A DNA stretch of 64,000 nucleotides from an uncultured Prevotellaceae bacterium (GCA_900316475.1 ONDA01000021.1:1-64000), one strand, 5' to 3'; numbered from the stretch's first letter, positions 44,381 through 53,076 are shown. Program-made: numbers and translations. Notes: generated by a model not told the origin, from the letters alone.

Positions 44381-47300
44381 CAGCTTGCAACCGTCCGAAC
44401 CAGCAGCGGATTGACAAACTGAACAGCCTCGCTTATGCTCAGCACTATCGAAGCCTCGACTCCGTAGACTACTATGTGCAGGAACAAAACCACCCTGTCA
44501 TGGGCATCATGACCATCCACTACGACGACGGCGAGGCGGAGCAGCGTAACAATATGGCGTTCCGCTATATTGCCAAGATGGAGTATGACACTGCAGAGTA
44601 CATACTTAACAAGATTCCGGAACGAACCGACAACCAGCTGGAACTGCTCGTCTGCTACGTCCAGCAGATGAGACTCTGTCAGCGACGCTCGCGCAACAAA
44701 GATTTCTACGACTACCGGGAGCAGGCCCTGAACTGCCTCAAGCGCATCAACGAGGAGCGCGACCTGCTAAACAGCCGGCAGCAGAAACGGCTGCTCTATG
44801 GCGAGACCGAACTGGCCATCGTCACTTCCACCTATTATTATTATGTGGGACTCAGCCAGCAGTCGGTTGAAGCCTTGATGGCCATCGATGCCGATGAGGT
44901 GAAACTCGACACGGCCCAGTTCCTAAACTATCTTTACAACATCGGTGCCGGAGGCATACTCACCAGGGGAACGGCTGACGAAATCTACCAGCAGGAGATG
45001 GATTACCTGCTGCGATGCTACCAGATTGCCAAGCGCGACAACTATCCCTACTTTGTGGCCAATGCCCTTGAGGCCATTGCTGAGCACCTGACATCGGCAG
45101 CACCCAGCGACGAGCTTTTCGACCGCGGGCTTGCGATGGTCAATCCCGAGGGACTCACCGATTACAATGAATTGGCCATCAGCCTGGCAGAGCGTTCACT
45201 GCAGCTGTTCGAGGAATACGGCGACGTCTACCAGATAGCCGGCGCCTATCGTACGCTGGCCTCCTGTCATCGGGTCATGGGCAATGATGAAGCCACGCTC
45301 TACTACTTAGAGCAGGCGCTTGCCGATACGGTCATCTTCCAGGCTCCCGACCTCGTGGCCAGCATCTACGAGCGACTTAGCGTAGCCTACGCAGCCATCG
45401 ACGACAAAGCGAGCAGTGACCATTATCGCAACCTCTATCTTGACCTTCACGAGCAGACGCGTCAGGATCGTCAGTTAGAGGCACGTGCTGGACAGCTGAG
45501 CCGTTCAGTGACGCAACTGGACTGGATTCTGATGGCTACTGTCGGTGCTATCCTGTTGTTGGTTTTTCTGTTGTGGCTTTTCCGCTGGCTTAACCGTCGT
45601 CGTCCGACAGAGAATCCTTTAGCTGACGAACTCGAGGAACGCCGCGAACAGTTGGCCGTCAGTCACCGCCATATTGATGAAGGAGAACGGCGTCATGCTG
45701 AACAGCGAGCCAAAATCTCGTTGGTCAACAGTCTGCTGCCACTCATCGACCGTATGGTCTACGCCATCAACCGCCAGAATGACAAGGAGTATGTCCGGGA
45801 ACTGACGGAGAAAATAGAGGCCGACAACGAGCTGCTGACACAATGGATACAGCTGCGTCAAGGGCGGTTGAACCTGCATATCGAGAGCTTCCCCCTCCAA
45901 CCGTTGTTCGACATGATGGCTCGCAGTCAGAAGAGCTTCCAGATGAAAGGCATTACGCTACACGTTGAACCTACGCAGGCTGTTGTTAAAGCCGACCGCA
46001 TACTGACGCTGTTTATGCTAAACACCCTTGCCGACAACGCCCGAAAGTTTACCACCGAAGGGCAGGTGAGCATCAGCGCCACAGAGACCAAGGACTATGT
46101 CGAGGTGTCTGTCAGCGACACTGGCTGCGGTATGGACGAGGAGCAGCTGTCGCACGTCTTCGACCACCAACTGACGACCCACGGCTTTGGCCTGCTGAAC
46201 TGCAAGGGCATCATCGAGAAGTATCGCAAGATGAGCCAGCTCTTCAGCGTCTGCACACTGCAGGCCGAGAGCCAGCAGGGTAGGGGGAGCCGCTTCTTCT
46301 TCCGACTGCCGCTTGGCAGACTGATGGGGCTAACAGTGCTAATAGTGCTTATGAGCCTTATGAGGCCAATAAGCCTTATGGCCCAGCCGCTCAACAGGGC
46401 TGCTGTCTATTCCGACTCGGCATACTTTTCAAACATCAATGGCAACTACGAGCGGACGTTGCTCTTTGCCGACTCCTGCTGCCGCTGCCTGAACGAGCAC
46501 TATCTGAAGCAGCATCCTCATGGGAAAGCCTTGCTGACGGTGGCTGCTGACGATGCCGTGACACCGCCCGAGATACAATGGCTGCGTGACTCCGTGCAGA
46601 CGAACTATAATATGATTCTAGACATCCGCAACGAGACGGCTGTGGCGGCATTGGCGCTACACCAGTGGTCACTCTATCAGTATAACAACCGTGCCTATAA
46701 CCAGCTCTATAAGGAACTATCGGCCGATGCCACACTGGCCGACTACTGCCGGACGATGCAGCAGACCAAGGAGAACCGCACCATAGCCGTCGTACTCTTG
46801 CTGATGGCTTTGCTGGCCGTCTTGCCAGTCTGGTATTTCTACTATCTGCGACCGCGATTCAACGCCCGTTTCAAGGCCGAACGCACCAGTCGTGACGACC
46901 TCATCCTTTTAGACGATGAGCAGCGGCGCGCCGACCTCGAACTGGCCAACCTCCACGTGTCGAACGCTGTGCTCGACAACTGTCTGTCTACCCTGAAGCA
47001 CGAGACGATGTACTACCCCTCACGCATCCGCCAGCTCATCGAACAGAACGATATGGAGTCGGCTAAGGAGGTGGTCGACTACTATCGCGAACTCTATAAC
47101 CTGCTGAGCCAGCAGGCTATGGCTCAGGTAGAGCGTGTCAAACTGCACCTGAAACCCTGCACCTTCTACGGCGAGACTGTGCTTGGCGACGAGAACCTGC
47201 TGCGCTATGTTTTCGAACTACTCAAGTCCACTGACGTCAAAGCCGGGAAACTCAGCGACATGTACGTCCAGTACACCATATCACTCACTTCGCCCACCAC

Positions 47301-47457
47301 TACTTACACCTCGTATATCATCCGCCAGATTGTACGCGACCACGGCGAAGCTACCAATCGTCGCGCCTGTAGCATCCGCGAGGAACAACACGATAACATC
47401 ACAAACATCATCATTATATTACCAGCTTATGGAAAACTTCAAAGTAATCATAGTTGA
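44344..47457 (+). CDS. Two-module sensor protein (DUF5112/DUF5113-type histidine kinase)
   Basis: 1037 residues from ATG 44344 (an in-frame ATG at 44299 would overlap kdgA). Order: signal peptide with lipobox LFSAC; helical TPR-like periplasmic region to about 385; membrane helix 392-416; cytoplasmic HATPase with N box LADNARKFT (about 560), G1 SDTGCGM (590) and G2 GFGLLN (613), but no H-box His; second hydrophobic segment 660-680 ending in LMAQ; a further periplasmic part; membrane helix about 812-834; then a coiled helix with LKHETMYY, His886, and no clear ATP-binding boxes. The plan matches what I recall of DUF5112 and DUF5113 proteins. The response regulator gene overlaps its 3' end by 29 bases. 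Confidence 0.75.
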   Translation: MWLIAALSLFLFSACNRPNQQRIDKLNSLAYAQHYRSLDSVDYYVQEQNHPVMGIMTIHYDDGEAEQRNNMAFRYIAKMEYDTAEYILNKIPERTDNQLELLVCYVQQMRLCQRRSRNKDFYDYREQALNCLKRINEERDLLNSRQQKRLLYGETELAIVTSTYYYYVGLSQQSVEALMAIDADEVKLDTAQFLNYLYNIGAGGILTRGTADEIYQQEMDYLLRCYQIAKRDNYPYFVANALEAIAEHLTSAAPSDELFDRGLAMVNPEGLTDYNELAISLAERSLQLFEEYGDVYQIAGAYRTLASCHRVMGNDEATLYYLEQALADTVIFQAPDLVASIYERLSVAYAAIDDKASSDHYRNLYLDLHEQTRQDRQLEARAGQLSRSVTQLDWILMATVGAILLLVFLLWLFRWLNRRRPTENPLADELEERREQLAVSHRHIDEGERRHAEQRAKISLVNSLLPLIDRMVYAINRQNDKEYVRELTEKIEADNELLTQWIQLRQGRLNLHIESFPLQPLFDMMARSQKSFQMKGITLHVEPTQAVVKADRILTLFMLNTLADNARKFTTEGQVSISATETKDYVEVSVSDTGCGMDEEQLSHVFDHQLTTHGFGLLNCKGIIEKYRKMSQLFSVCTLQAESQQGRGSRFFFRLPLGRLMGLTVLIVLMSLMRPISLMAQPLNRAAVYSDSAYFSNINGNYERTLLFADSCCRCLNEHYLKQHPHGKALLTVAADDAVTPPEIQWLRDSVQTNYNMILDIRNETAVAALALHQWSLYQYNNRAYNQLYKELSADATLADYCRTMQQTKENRTIAVVLLLMALLAVLPVWYFYYLRPRFNARFKAERTSRDDLILLDDEQRRADLELANLHVSNAVLDNCLSTLKHETMYYPSRIRQLIEQNDMESAKEVVDYYRELYNLLSQQAMAQVERVKLHLKPCTFYGETVLGDENLLRYVFELLKSTDVKAGKLSDMYVQYTISLTSPTTTYTSYIIRQIVRDHGEATNRRACSIREEQHDNITNIIIILPAYGKLQSNHS
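46327..46380 (+). repeat. Six 9-base tandem repeats encoding a membrane helix
   Basis: The codons fall into six triplets of three: Gly-Leu-Thr, Val-Leu-Ile, Val-Leu-Met, Ser-Leu-Met, Arg-Pro-Ile, Ser-Leu-Met. The 9-base units are of the type GTGCTAATA / AGCCTTATG. Codons CTA, ATA, CTT and AGG dominate here, unlike the surrounding CTG/ATC usage. Confidence 0.75.
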
Positions 47458-48148
47458 GGACGTACCCCTGGAACTGAAGGGTACGTTAGGCATCATCCGT
47501 ACCGACATCCCCGAGGCCGAAGTCATCGGGACGGCGACCAATGAGATAGAGTATTGGCGCGTATTAAAACAGCAACTGCCCGACCTCGTACTGCTCGACC
47601 TCGGACTGGGCGGTTCCACCACCATCGGCGTCGAACTGTGTCGCTCTACAAAGGAGATGCACCCCAGTGTCAAAGTGCTTATCTTCACTGGCGAGATACT
47701 CAACGAGAAACTCTGGGTCGACGTTCTCGACGCCGGTGCCGACGGCATTATCCTGAAAACGGGTGAACTGCTGACGCGTCACGATGTGCAGGCCGTGATG
47801 GACGGCAAGCAGCTGGTGTTCAACGAACCCATTCTGCGCAAGATTGTTGAGCGTTTCAAACGTGCCGTTGGTGCCCAGTTAGCTAAGCAGGAAGCACTTA
47901 TCAACTACGAGATTGACGAGTACGACGAGCGTTTCCTGCGCCATCTGGCTCTCGGCTATACCAAGGAGCAGATTACCGGACTGCGTGGTATGCCGTTTGG
48001 CGTCAAGAGTTTGGAGAAACGTCAGGTGGAGCTGATGAAGAAACTCTTCCCAGAAGGCACTTCGGGCGTCAATGCCACCCGACTCGTCGTCAGAGCCCTG
48101 GAACTACAGATTCTCGACATCGAAAACTTGGAAGCTGATGAAGATTAA
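47429..48148 (+). CDS. Response regulator with C-terminal helix-turn-helix
   Basis: 239 residues from ATG 47429. The receiver domain starts FKVIIVEDVPLELKG (acidic pocket Glu/Asp), has the phospho-acceptor Asp in PDLVLLDLGLGG near residue 53, the Thr in LIFTGEIL and the Lys in IILKTGE. The C-terminal part, with YDERFLRHLALGYTKEQITG and later VKSLEKRQVELMKKLF, looks like a LuxR-type DNA-binding domain. It overlaps the sensor gene by 29 bases and the next gene by 11 bases, so it is almost certainly the sensor's partner. Confidence 0.85.
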   Translation: MENFKVIIVEDVPLELKGTLGIIRTDIPEAEVIGTATNEIEYWRVLKQQLPDLVLLDLGLGGSTTIGVELCRSTKEMHPSVKVLIFTGEILNEKLWVDVLDAGADGIILKTGELLTRHDVQAVMDGKQLVFNEPILRKIVERFKRAVGAQLAKQEALINYEIDEYDERFLRHLALGYTKEQITGLRGMPFGVKSLEKRQVELMKKLFPEGTSGVNATRLVVRALELQILDIENLEADED

Positions 48149-48719
48149 GCAGATGCTCGTCGCATTTACCATCAGTATGGTGCTGGCAGAGTTGCTTTTA
48201 GTACTCCTGTCTTGGCTCTTGTCGGCTATGATGGTGGGGGGTGTGCGTTCATTACTGTCGTCTGAAGGCATACGTTGGTTCTTCGGCCAGTTTGCCTCTG
48301 TACTTGCCTCAGCCCAGCTTGTTTGGCTGCTTCTGCTGGCAATGGCTGGTGGGGCTTTCTGGCGCTGTGGACTGCTTCATCCGTCCTGTACATACAGAGA
48401 GAAAACCGCCAAGCGTATGGTTATTTTTACGCTGCTCGCATACCTTGTTGTCATCGCTGCGCTGACAGTCGTTCCTCATGCTGTTCTTCTTTCCGCTACA
48501 GGTCGTCTGCTGTCGTCACCTTTCAGCCGGGCTGTCATTCCTATGATTGCTTTCGGGGTCATGCTCATTTCGGTCGTCTATGGCCGTATGTCTGGGCATT
48601 TCAACTCAGCCACCGACGTCTTCGACGCCATGTCGGTGGGCATTGCACACTGTGCCCCCTTGTTTATCGTCTATGTTGTGCTGATGCAGTTCTACGAGTC
48701 AATATTGTTCGTCTTCTAA
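48138..48719 (+). CDS. Short membrane protein resembling the N-terminal part of AbgT transporters
   Basis: 193 residues from ATG 48138, overlapping the regulator gene. About five hydrophobic segments. The stretch VRSLLSSEGIRWFFGQF followed by LVWLLLLAMAGGAFWRCGLL resembles the part of AbgT-family (p-aminobenzoyl-glutamate) transporters that reads LLSPEGLRR...LVAMLGIGVAEESGL. Full AbgT proteins are about 500 residues, so only the first third is present; it ends cleanly and is not followed by the rest. It may be a membrane partner of the sensor system. Family assignment is tentative. Confidence 0.6.
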   Translation: MKIKQMLVAFTISMVLAELLLVLLSWLLSAMMVGGVRSLLSSEGIRWFFGQFASVLASAQLVWLLLLAMAGGAFWRCGLLHPSCTYREKTAKRMVIFTLLAYLVVIAALTVVPHAVLLSATGRLLSSPFSRAVIPMIAFGVMLISVVYGRMSGHFNSATDVFDAMSVGIAHCAPLFIVYVVLMQFYESILFVF

Positions 48720-48907
48720 CGGAATTAGAAGAATCGTCCGTGTGTAACAGTAGTTAGAAATCACGTGTGTTACACAGCGCGAAAAATTTGCGGATGGACG
48801 TGAAAAATTTAGGAATAATCGCGAGTTTTTTTGAGAGGACAACAGGAAAAGACATTTGTAATGAGACGGAGGGCGCATGCTTTTTGCGTGCTTTTTGGGG
48901 CAATAAA
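48720..48907. repeat. Intergenic stretch with a diverged inverted copy of the GC-rich module
   Basis: Bases of about 48776-48833 (CGCGAAAAATTTGCGGATGG, ending GGAATAATCGCGAG) align with the reverse complement of 24913-24968, including GGAA(C/T)AATCGCGA. A GTGTAACA/TGTTACAC inverted pair (48741-48776) recalls the GTTAC tracts of the 62-base repeats. No gene is visible here. Confidence 0.6.
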
Positions 48908-48939
48908 TTTGCAAGGCTCAATATTTCTTCGTACCTTTG
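48908..48939 (+). promoter_or_regulatory. Promoter for the HIT-DUF1015-IMPACT operon
   Basis: TTTG 48908-48911 and TACCTTTG 48932-48939 with a 20-base spacer. The leader is about 48 bases. Confidence 0.78.
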
Positions 48940-48993
48940 CACTGCATTTGAAATGCAACTCACCCGATAATATTCATTTAAACCAAGAAGACT

Positions 48994-49419
48994 ATGCATA
49001 GCGACCCCCAACAGTGCCTTTACTGCACAAACAATCAGACGCTTAAGGATCTGATGATTGAGATTTGCGAACTCTCTGTTTCGCGCGCGTTCCTATTTAA
49101 AGAACAGACCTATCGCGGTCGTTGCCTCGTTGCCTACAAGGACCATGTGAACGACCTCAACGAACTGTCAGACGACGACCGTAACGCCTTTATGGCCGAC
49201 GTGGCCTGCGTGACCCGTGCCATGCAGAAGGCCTTCAACCCCGAGAAGATTAACTACGGCGCCTACAGCGACAAGCTGTCGCACCTGCACTTCCACTTGG
49301 CACCGAAATACGTCGACGGTCCCGACTACGGCGGCACGTTCCAGATGAATCCCGGCAAGGTCTACCTGACAGATGCCGAGTATCAGGAGATGATTGAAAA
49401 GATTAAGGAATTCCTATAA
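48994..49419 (+). CDS. HIT family nucleotide hydrolase
   Basis: 141 residues. The histidine triad is SHLHFHLAP near residue 98, with the central His as nucleophile. An N-terminal CLYC pair may bind zinc, as in some HIT proteins. Members remove AMP from aminoacyl-AMP, ApnA or similar compounds; the substrate here is unknown. It is first of a tight group: 3 bases separate it from the DUF1015 gene. Confidence 0.87.
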   Translation: MHSDPQQCLYCTNNQTLKDLMIEICELSVSRAFLFKEQTYRGRCLVAYKDHVNDLNELSDDDRNAFMADVACVTRAMQKAFNPEKINYGAYSDKLSHLHFHLAPKYVDGPDYGGTFQMNPGKVYLTDAEYQEMIEKIKEFL

Positions 49420-49422
49420 GCC

Positions 49423-50667
49423 ATGATTATCAAACCATTTAAGGGTGTTCGCCCACCAAAAGAACTTGTGGAGCAGGTTGAGAGCCGCCCCTACGACGTG
49501 CTTGACAGCGAAGAGGCTCGCGCAGAAGCTGGCGACAATGAGAAAAGTCTCTACCACATTATCAAACCCGAGATTGACTTCCCCGTAGGAACGTCAGAAT
49601 ATGACCCACGCGTCTACGAAAAGGCCGCCGAGAACTTCCAGAAGTTCCAGGACAAGGGCTGGCTGGTACAGGATGCCGAGGAGCATTATTACATCTATGC
49701 CCAGACGATGGGGGGCAAGACGCAGTACGGACTAGTGCTCTGTGCCCACACCGACGACTACATGAAGGGTAACATCAAGAAGCACGAACTGACTCGTCGC
49801 GACAAGGAGGAAGACCGCATGAAGCACGTCCGCGTGAACAATGCCAACGTAGAGCCGGTGTTTTTTGCCTATCCCGACAACCAGGTTCTCGATGCCCTCA
49901 TCATGCGCTACGCAAAGACAGAACCAGAGTATGACTTCGTAGCGCCGATAGACGGATTCCGCCATCAGTTCTGGATCATCAGCGATGCCCAGGATATGCA
50001 GACCATCACCGACGAGTTTAAAAAAATGCCGTCGATGTACATTGCCGACGGTCATCACCGTTCGGCTGCTGCGGCCCTCGTAGGTGCGGAGAAGCAGAAG
50101 CAGAACCCCAACCATCGTGGCGACGAGGAGTACAACTTCTTCATGGCCGTCTGCTTCCAGGCCAGCCAGCTGACCATTCTCGACTACAACCGTGTTGTGA
50201 AGGACTTAAACGGTTTAACGTCAGAGCAATTTATAGAAAAGCTTCAGCAAAACTTCATCGTCGAGGACAAGGGTACAGCGCTCTATAAGCCCCAGCAGCT
50301 GCATGAGTTCTCGCTCTATCTCGACGGCCATTGGTACAGCCTCATGGCTAAGGAGGGAACCTACGACAATAGCGACCCCATCGGCGTGCTCGACGTCGAC
50401 ATCTCCAGCCGCTTGATACTTGACCAGATTCTGAACATCGGCGACCTGCGCTCCTCGCAGCGCATCGACTTTGTCGGCGGCCTCAGGGGGCTCGGCGAAC
50501 TGAAGCGCCGTGTAGACAGCGGCGAGATGCGTGCCGCTCTGGCGCTCTATCCTGTGTCGATGCAGCAGATAATGGACATTGCCGACAGCGGAAAGATTAT
50601 GCCGCCGAAGGCTACATGGTTTGAGCCGAAACTGCGCTCAGGACTTGTAATCCATAAATTGTCGTGA
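49423..50667 (+). CDS. DUF1015 family protein
   Basis: 414 residues, full length for DUF1015. The start MIIKPFKGVRPPKELVEQVE (PF-G-RP) and the conserved ADGHHRSAAAAL motif near residue 207 identify the family, which is cytoplasmic and often lies beside serine biosynthesis genes in Bacteroidota. The HHR motif suggests a phosphotransfer or hydrolytic role, but I know of no settled function. It is followed by the IMPACT gene with a 4-base overlap (GTGA). Confidence 0.87.
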   Translation: MIIKPFKGVRPPKELVEQVESRPYDVLDSEEARAEAGDNEKSLYHIIKPEIDFPVGTSEYDPRVYEKAAENFQKFQDKGWLVQDAEEHYYIYAQTMGGKTQYGLVLCAHTDDYMKGNIKKHELTRRDKEEDRMKHVRVNNANVEPVFFAYPDNQVLDALIMRYAKTEPEYDFVAPIDGFRHQFWIISDAQDMQTITDEFKKMPSMYIADGHHRSAAAALVGAEKQKQNPNHRGDEEYNFFMAVCFQASQLTILDYNRVVKDLNGLTSEQFIEKLQQNFIVEDKGTALYKPQQLHEFSLYLDGHWYSLMAKEGTYDNSDPIGVLDVDISSRLILDQILNIGDLRSSQRIDFVGGLRGLGELKRRVDSGEMRAALALYPVSMQQIMDIADSGKIMPPKATWFEPKLRSGLVIHKLS

Positions 50668-51248
50668 CCGACGAATATAAGACCATAGCAGGAACAGGCG
50701 AGGGATACTACACCGAGAAGCGTAGTAAATTCCTCGCCTTTGCCCACCACGTTGAAGCTGTCGACGAGGTGAAGACACTGTTGGACGGTTATCGTAAGAA
50801 ATATTATGATGCCCGCCATGTGTGCTATGCTTATATGTTAGGCCCTGAGCGGAAGCACTTTCGCGCCAACGACGACGGCGAGCCTTCGTCGACGGCCGGC
50901 AAACCCATTCTCGGACAGATTAATGCTGCTGAACTGACGAACATCCTCATTGTCGTCGTCCGCTATTACGGCGGTGTCAACCTCGGCACCAGCGGTCTTA
51001 TCGTGGCTTACCGTGAGGCTGCTGCCGACGCCATTGCCCATTGCGCGATAGATACGCGACAGGTGGAGGAAGTCATTAGTTACCAGTTTGCCTACCCGAT
51101 GATGAACGATGTGATGCGTGTTGTCAAGGAGATGTCGCCGCGCATTGTCAGCCAGACCTACGACAACACCTGCGAAATCAAGTTGGCTATCCGCAAGTCA
51201 GAGGCCGACCAGCTCCGCCAGCGGCTGGCCAAGTTATCATTTGAATAA
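50664..51248 (+). CDS. IMPACT/YigZ family protein
   Basis: 194 residues from a GTG start that overlaps the DUF1015 stop. The family signature is complete: KRSKFLAFAHHV (about 19-30), DDGEPSSTAGKPILGQI near residue 71, and VVRYYGGVNLGTSGLIVAYREAA near 97. The N-terminal domain has a ribosomal S5-like fold and the C-terminal half (DUF1949) an EF-G-like fold. IMPACT proteins bind the translation machinery or related factors; the bacterial role is not settled. Confidence 0.87.
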   Translation: MTDEYKTIAGTGEGYYTEKRSKFLAFAHHVEAVDEVKTLLDGYRKKYYDARHVCYAYMLGPERKHFRANDDGEPSSTAGKPILGQINAAELTNILIVVVRYYGGVNLGTSGLIVAYREAAADAIAHCAIDTRQVEEVISYQFAYPMMNDVMRVVKEMSPRIVSQTYDNTCEIKLAIRKSEADQLRQRLAKLSFE

Positions 51249-51260
51249 GTCGTTATTTTT

Positions 51261-52169
51261 ATGCGTAAAGGATTGTTTTCGCTATTTCTGCTTTTGTCGC
51301 TCACCTCATCAGCCCAGATGAAGTGGAACTCGCGCTACCAGCAGTATATCGACCAGTATAAGGACGTTGCCATCGAGCAGATGAAACGCTGGAAGATTCC
51401 AGCTTCCATCACCCTGGCCCAAGGCATTTTTGAGAGTGGGGCAGGGCAGAGTTGGCTGACGATCAACTCCAATAACCATTTCGGCATCAAGTGTCACGAT
51501 TGGACCGGGCGCAAAGTCTATAAGGACGATGACGCCCGCAACGAGTGCTTCCGCGCTTACAGCTCGGCTTTCGACTCCTTCGAGGATCATTCGCGGTTTC
51601 TGGCTTCAAGTCAGCGCTACCGCAGCCTCTTCTCGTTAGACATTACCGACTATAAAGGATGGGCACGTGGTCTGAAGGCCGCTGGCTATGCTACCAATCC
51701 GCAGTATGCCGCCAAGCTCATTGAGCTGATACAGCTCTACAGGCTCTATGAGTATGACAAGGCCAAGGGCTACGACCGATTTATGGCCGACCATCAGCGC
51801 AGCCAAGGCAGCAACGGCCAACAGCTGCATCCCATTAAGATTTACAACAAGAACTATTTCCTCTATGCCCGTCGTGGCGACACCTTCAAGTCTATTGGTG
51901 AGGAGATTGGCATCTCATACAAGAGGATAGCCCGCTATAATGAGCGCGACCGCGACGACCAGTTGCAGGAAGGCGAAATCATCTGGCTCAAGAAGAAGCA
52001 GAAACGTGCACCCAAGGACTACAAAGGCCATCTGCACTATGTCAAGAATGGCGAATCGATGTATTCCATTGCCCAGAAATACGGCATACGGTTGAAGTCG
52101 CTCTACAAGCTGAACCACATGAAGCCCAACGATGAGATTACCGTGGGCGATGGACTCAAATTACGATAA
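51261..52169 (+). CDS. Secreted glucosaminidase (GH73) with two LysM domains
   Basis: 302 residues. Signal peptide 1-19 (FSLFLLLSLTSSAQ). The GH73 domain spans about 25-160, with the catalytic Glu in LAQGIFESGAGQSW and NSNNHFGIKCHDW. Two LysM peptidoglycan-binding domains follow at about 193-246 (FLYARRGDTFKSIGEEIG) and 256-302 (HYVKNGESMYSIAQKYG). It cleaves the glycan strands of peptidoglycan in the periplasm. It lies 12 bases after the IMPACT gene. A terminator-like hairpin follows. Confidence 0.9.
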   Translation: MRKGLFSLFLLLSLTSSAQMKWNSRYQQYIDQYKDVAIEQMKRWKIPASITLAQGIFESGAGQSWLTINSNNHFGIKCHDWTGRKVYKDDDARNECFRAYSSAFDSFEDHSRFLASSQRYRSLFSLDITDYKGWARGLKAAGYATNPQYAAKLIELIQLYRLYEYDKAKGYDRFMADHQRSQGSNGQQLHPIKIYNKNYFLYARRGDTFKSIGEEIGISYKRIARYNERDRDDQLQEGEIIWLKKKQKRAPKDYKGHLHYVKNGESMYSIAQKYGIRLKSLYKLNHMKPNDEITVGDGLKLR

Positions 52170-52195
52170 CATGATGAAACGGCTGATACAGGCAA

Positions 52196-52241
52196 TACAC
52201 AAAGATTGCGGTATTACCTATTTATCATAATACCGATTGTG
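52196..52241. terminator. Hairpin between convergent genes
   Basis: ACACAA-AT-GGTATTA pairs with TAATACC-ATTGTGT, an interrupted stem of about 15 pairs with an 11-base loop. It lies between the glucosaminidase and the minus-strand exported protein and could end both transcripts. Confidence 0.5.
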
Positions 52242-52264
52242 TAATTAATTCATAAAACGGCTTT

Positions 52265-52891
52265 TTACTGCAATCTTTTGAGAAGTTCTATCAACGACTT
52301 CTGGTCGCTCCAGCTAAAGTCGTCCATGTGGACAAAGGTACGCAGCATTCGTTTCTTCTCCTTGTTAAGAACGTTGCTCAGCGAACGGTCGTGACAGCGC
52401 ACGAACTTTCCGTTCAGCCGGTAGTAGTAGATATTGATGAGCGGGAAAAGATAATCGTCCTCATTGCTTAAGTCAACACTCGTAGTGCTTACCTGGTCGC
52501 TAAGGCTGATGTTGGTCATTACTTGGTTGTTTCTCAAGTTCTGGCGATAAGCCTCCTGGTCAATAACTGTGGCACAATACAGCGCATCGTTGCCAACGCT
52601 GTCAACCTCGTAAGCCAAAAGCGTGTCGACTTTAACGTACAGGCGGTCGTCAAACTTCACGCTTTTGATGTTAGCCATATAAGCTTCCTTGGTAACTGTT
52701 CCGCTCATATAGAGCAGCGACGAGTTCTTCAGGAAGATGTTGGTAAACTTCTCCTTGAGAATACGCCCGTCGGCCAGTTCAATGACCGATGGCTTGAATT
52801 CCGGGTAAACAGTGAGTTTGGTGGTACGATCTTGTCCAAAGGCAGATTGGACAGAGATAAGAGTTATGATAAATAGACTGGACAGTTTCAT
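52265..52891 (-). CDS. Exported protein of unknown function
   Basis: 208 residues. Signal peptide 1-19 (LFIITLISVQSAFGQ) with a type I cleavage site after FGQ. The mature part has KLTVYPEFKPSVIELADGR near the start, a beta-rich middle and a charged helical C-terminus (SWSDQKSLIELLKRL). It is not a lipoprotein and has no further membrane segment, so it is probably periplasmic. I do not recognise the family. It stands alone next to the tRNA genes. Confidence 0.7.
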   Translation of the reverse strand: MKLSSLFIITLISVQSAFGQDRTTKLTVYPEFKPSVIELADGRILKEKFTNIFLKNSSLLYMSGTVTKEAYMANIKSVKFDDRLYVKVDTLLAYEVDSVGNDALYCATVIDQEAYRQNLRNNQVMTNISLSDQVSTTSVDLSNEDDYLFPLINIYYYRLNGKFVRCHDRSLSNVLNKEKKRMLRTFVHMDDFSWSDQKSLIELLKRLQ

Positions 52892-52925
52892 ATTATCATT
52901 ATTGTTATAAGGTTTATATTTAAAT

Positions 52926-52969
52926 AAAGTCCCTACAGAATCCGTTTTAATGGTAATCTGAGGGACTTT
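52926..52969 (-). terminator. Terminator of the tRNA-Asp pair
   Basis: AAAGTCCCT (52926-52934) pairs perfectly with AGGGACTTT (52961-52969). On the minus strand the hairpin begins 4 bases after the tRNA 3' end and runs into TATTTA. Confidence 0.65.
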
Positions 52970-52972
52970 ACG

Positions 52973-53046
52973 CGGTGCGTACGAGGCTCGAACTCGTGAC
53001 CTCCAGCGTGACAGGCTGGCATTCTAACCTACTGAACTAACGCACC
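52973..53046 (-). tRNA. tRNA-Asp (GTC), copy 2 in transcription order
   Basis: 74 bases with the discriminator G. Acceptor GGTGCGT pairs with ACGCACC, the anticodon arm is CCAGC-CTGTCAC-GCTGG giving anticodon GTC, and the T loop contains GTTCGAG. CCA is not encoded. It is identical to the other copy 30 bases away. Confidence 0.95.
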
Positions 53047-53076
53047 AATAGTGCTTTTATCAACTCTAAGAAGAAG

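Noticed and set aside
48754-49011. Minus-strand 85-residue reading frame antisense to the HIT promoter
   Set aside because: It follows the diverged GC-rich module and runs against a strong plus-strand promoter; residues resemble only the repeat-derived frame at 24774.
52171-52230. 19-codon reading frame starting ATGATGAAACGG
   Set aside because: It lies largely within the hairpin that separates two convergent genes, has no promoter and is too short to judge.
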